Below, piece by piece: positions 44,231 to 44,697 of a stretch of 44,697 nucleotides of DNA. Location: the NCBI GenBank assembly GCA_015680685.1, contig MNCI01008066.1, forward strand, positions 337,085 through 381,781, written 5' to 3'. Within the stretch, counting starts at the first letter, position 1. Each line of letters opens with the position of its first letter. Below the pieces are notes generated by a model. It did no database searches, was not told where the DNA came from, and was given only the letters and a program-made list of their open reading frames with translations. This stretch comes from Gnetum montanum. Lineage: Eukaryota > Streptophyta > Gnetopsida > Gnetales > Gnetaceae. The position numbers and the translations under genes were made by a program.

Positions 44231-44697
44231 TGATGCGTTATGGTCTATTAGGCCCAGTTATCGAAGCCCTATTATTAAATCCCTAATATAAGATATGGTC
44301 TATCAGGCCCAGTTATCGAACCCCCGATATCGCAGTCACGATATCTCATCAACGATATTGCATCAGCCGTGATATCACATACGTGATATCGCAGCCTGCC
44401 TCAATTTCTATAAATAAGAAGTGGCTTTCCTTGTTCTAGGGATTAGTTCTTAGATTTTATTGTAAGTTTTTTAGTAGTTCTTTCTCTCAACCCTTTTCCT
44501 CCCAGTGTATGCCCACAGTGTGGTGATTGTAATTGTATGGAAGTTTTATTCGACTGTGACGTACTTGAACACGCACATGACCAGAAATAAAGATCAAGAT
44601 TACTTCATCATTGCAGCATTCACTTAGTTTAATTATTTATTTAATTTTTATTTACTTCTTTCTTAGTTAATCTCTTCTCACCCTTAAACTCTTGTTA
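44231..44697 (+). repeat. LTR of a further Gypsy element, cut by window end
   Basis: Begins TGATGCG after flank CCAGG (44226-44230). U3 has a 55-bp-period direct repeat (44239-44325) and a GATATC palindrome array (44322-44395). The TATA box is at 44409-44416. R ('CCCAGTGTATGCCCACAGTG' and AATAAAGATCAAGATTAC) is nearly the same as in the solo LTR at 19205, so they are one subfamily. Whether it is solo or part of a full element cannot be told. Confidence 0.88.

Noticed and set aside
1-44697. tRNA or rRNA genes, or an intact host gene
   Set aside because: No cloverleaf-like or rRNA core sequence noticed; tRNA-like pieces are primer sites only. All protein signals belong to retroelements. A tRNAscan-SE and BLASTX run would settle it.

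Overview
This window looks like intergenic DNA from a large-genome plant. It is built almost entirely from old, broken retrotransposons, and I see no intact host gene, rRNA, tRNA or CRISPR array. The plant assignment rests on element types: Athila/Tat-like Ty3-Gypsy elements with a tRNA-Asp primer site, a Ty1-Copia element with a tRNA-iMet primer site, and a DUF4283 plus zinc-knuckle ORF1 typical of plant LINEs. A slow-turnover genome such as a gymnosperm would fit the depth of decay, but that is a guess.

The layout is a set of nested insertions. (1) Bases 1-2567 are the 3' end of a plus-strand Gypsy element (long terminal repeat, LTR, 1582-2567), sitting against a Tat/Ogre-like protease fragment (2568-3180). 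(2) 3180-5880 is AT-rich and holds a DUF4283/CCHC LINE ORF1 remnant. (3) A LINE begins near 5900. A Copia element (6489-11567) cuts its ORF1. A minus-strand Gypsy element (LTRs 11920-12750 and 40988-about 41770) cuts its endonuclease. The reverse transcriptase resumes at about 41771-44230. (4) The minus-strand Gypsy element is itself cut twice: by a plus-strand solo LTR (19205-20065), and inside its integrase by a minus-strand solo LTR. (5) That second solo LTR (21067-21262 plus 34615-35281) is cut by a complete 13.3-kb plus-strand Gypsy element (21263-34609). (6) A further LTR starts at 44231 and runs off the window.

Target-site duplications support the order of events: AAAAT (Copia), ACATG/ACGTG (plus-strand solo LTR), GTTGT (minus-strand solo LTR) and ATGAT (13.3-kb element). 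The broken integrase reads in frame once the inserts are ignored.

Both Gypsy elements have the order LTR, tRNA-Asp primer site, gag, protease, reverse transcriptase, RNase H, integrase, long non-coding spacer, an extra 3' ORF, polypurine tract, LTR. The extra ORF resembles the 'putative plant transposon protein' domain followed by a long coiled coil. All coding regions carry stops and frameshifts, so nothing here is likely to move by itself. No new biological system is evident. The most useful signals are the nested history, the conserved spacer and 3' ORF, the unusual palindromic repeats in the LTR U3 regions, and a probable assembly artefact at the single N (27660).
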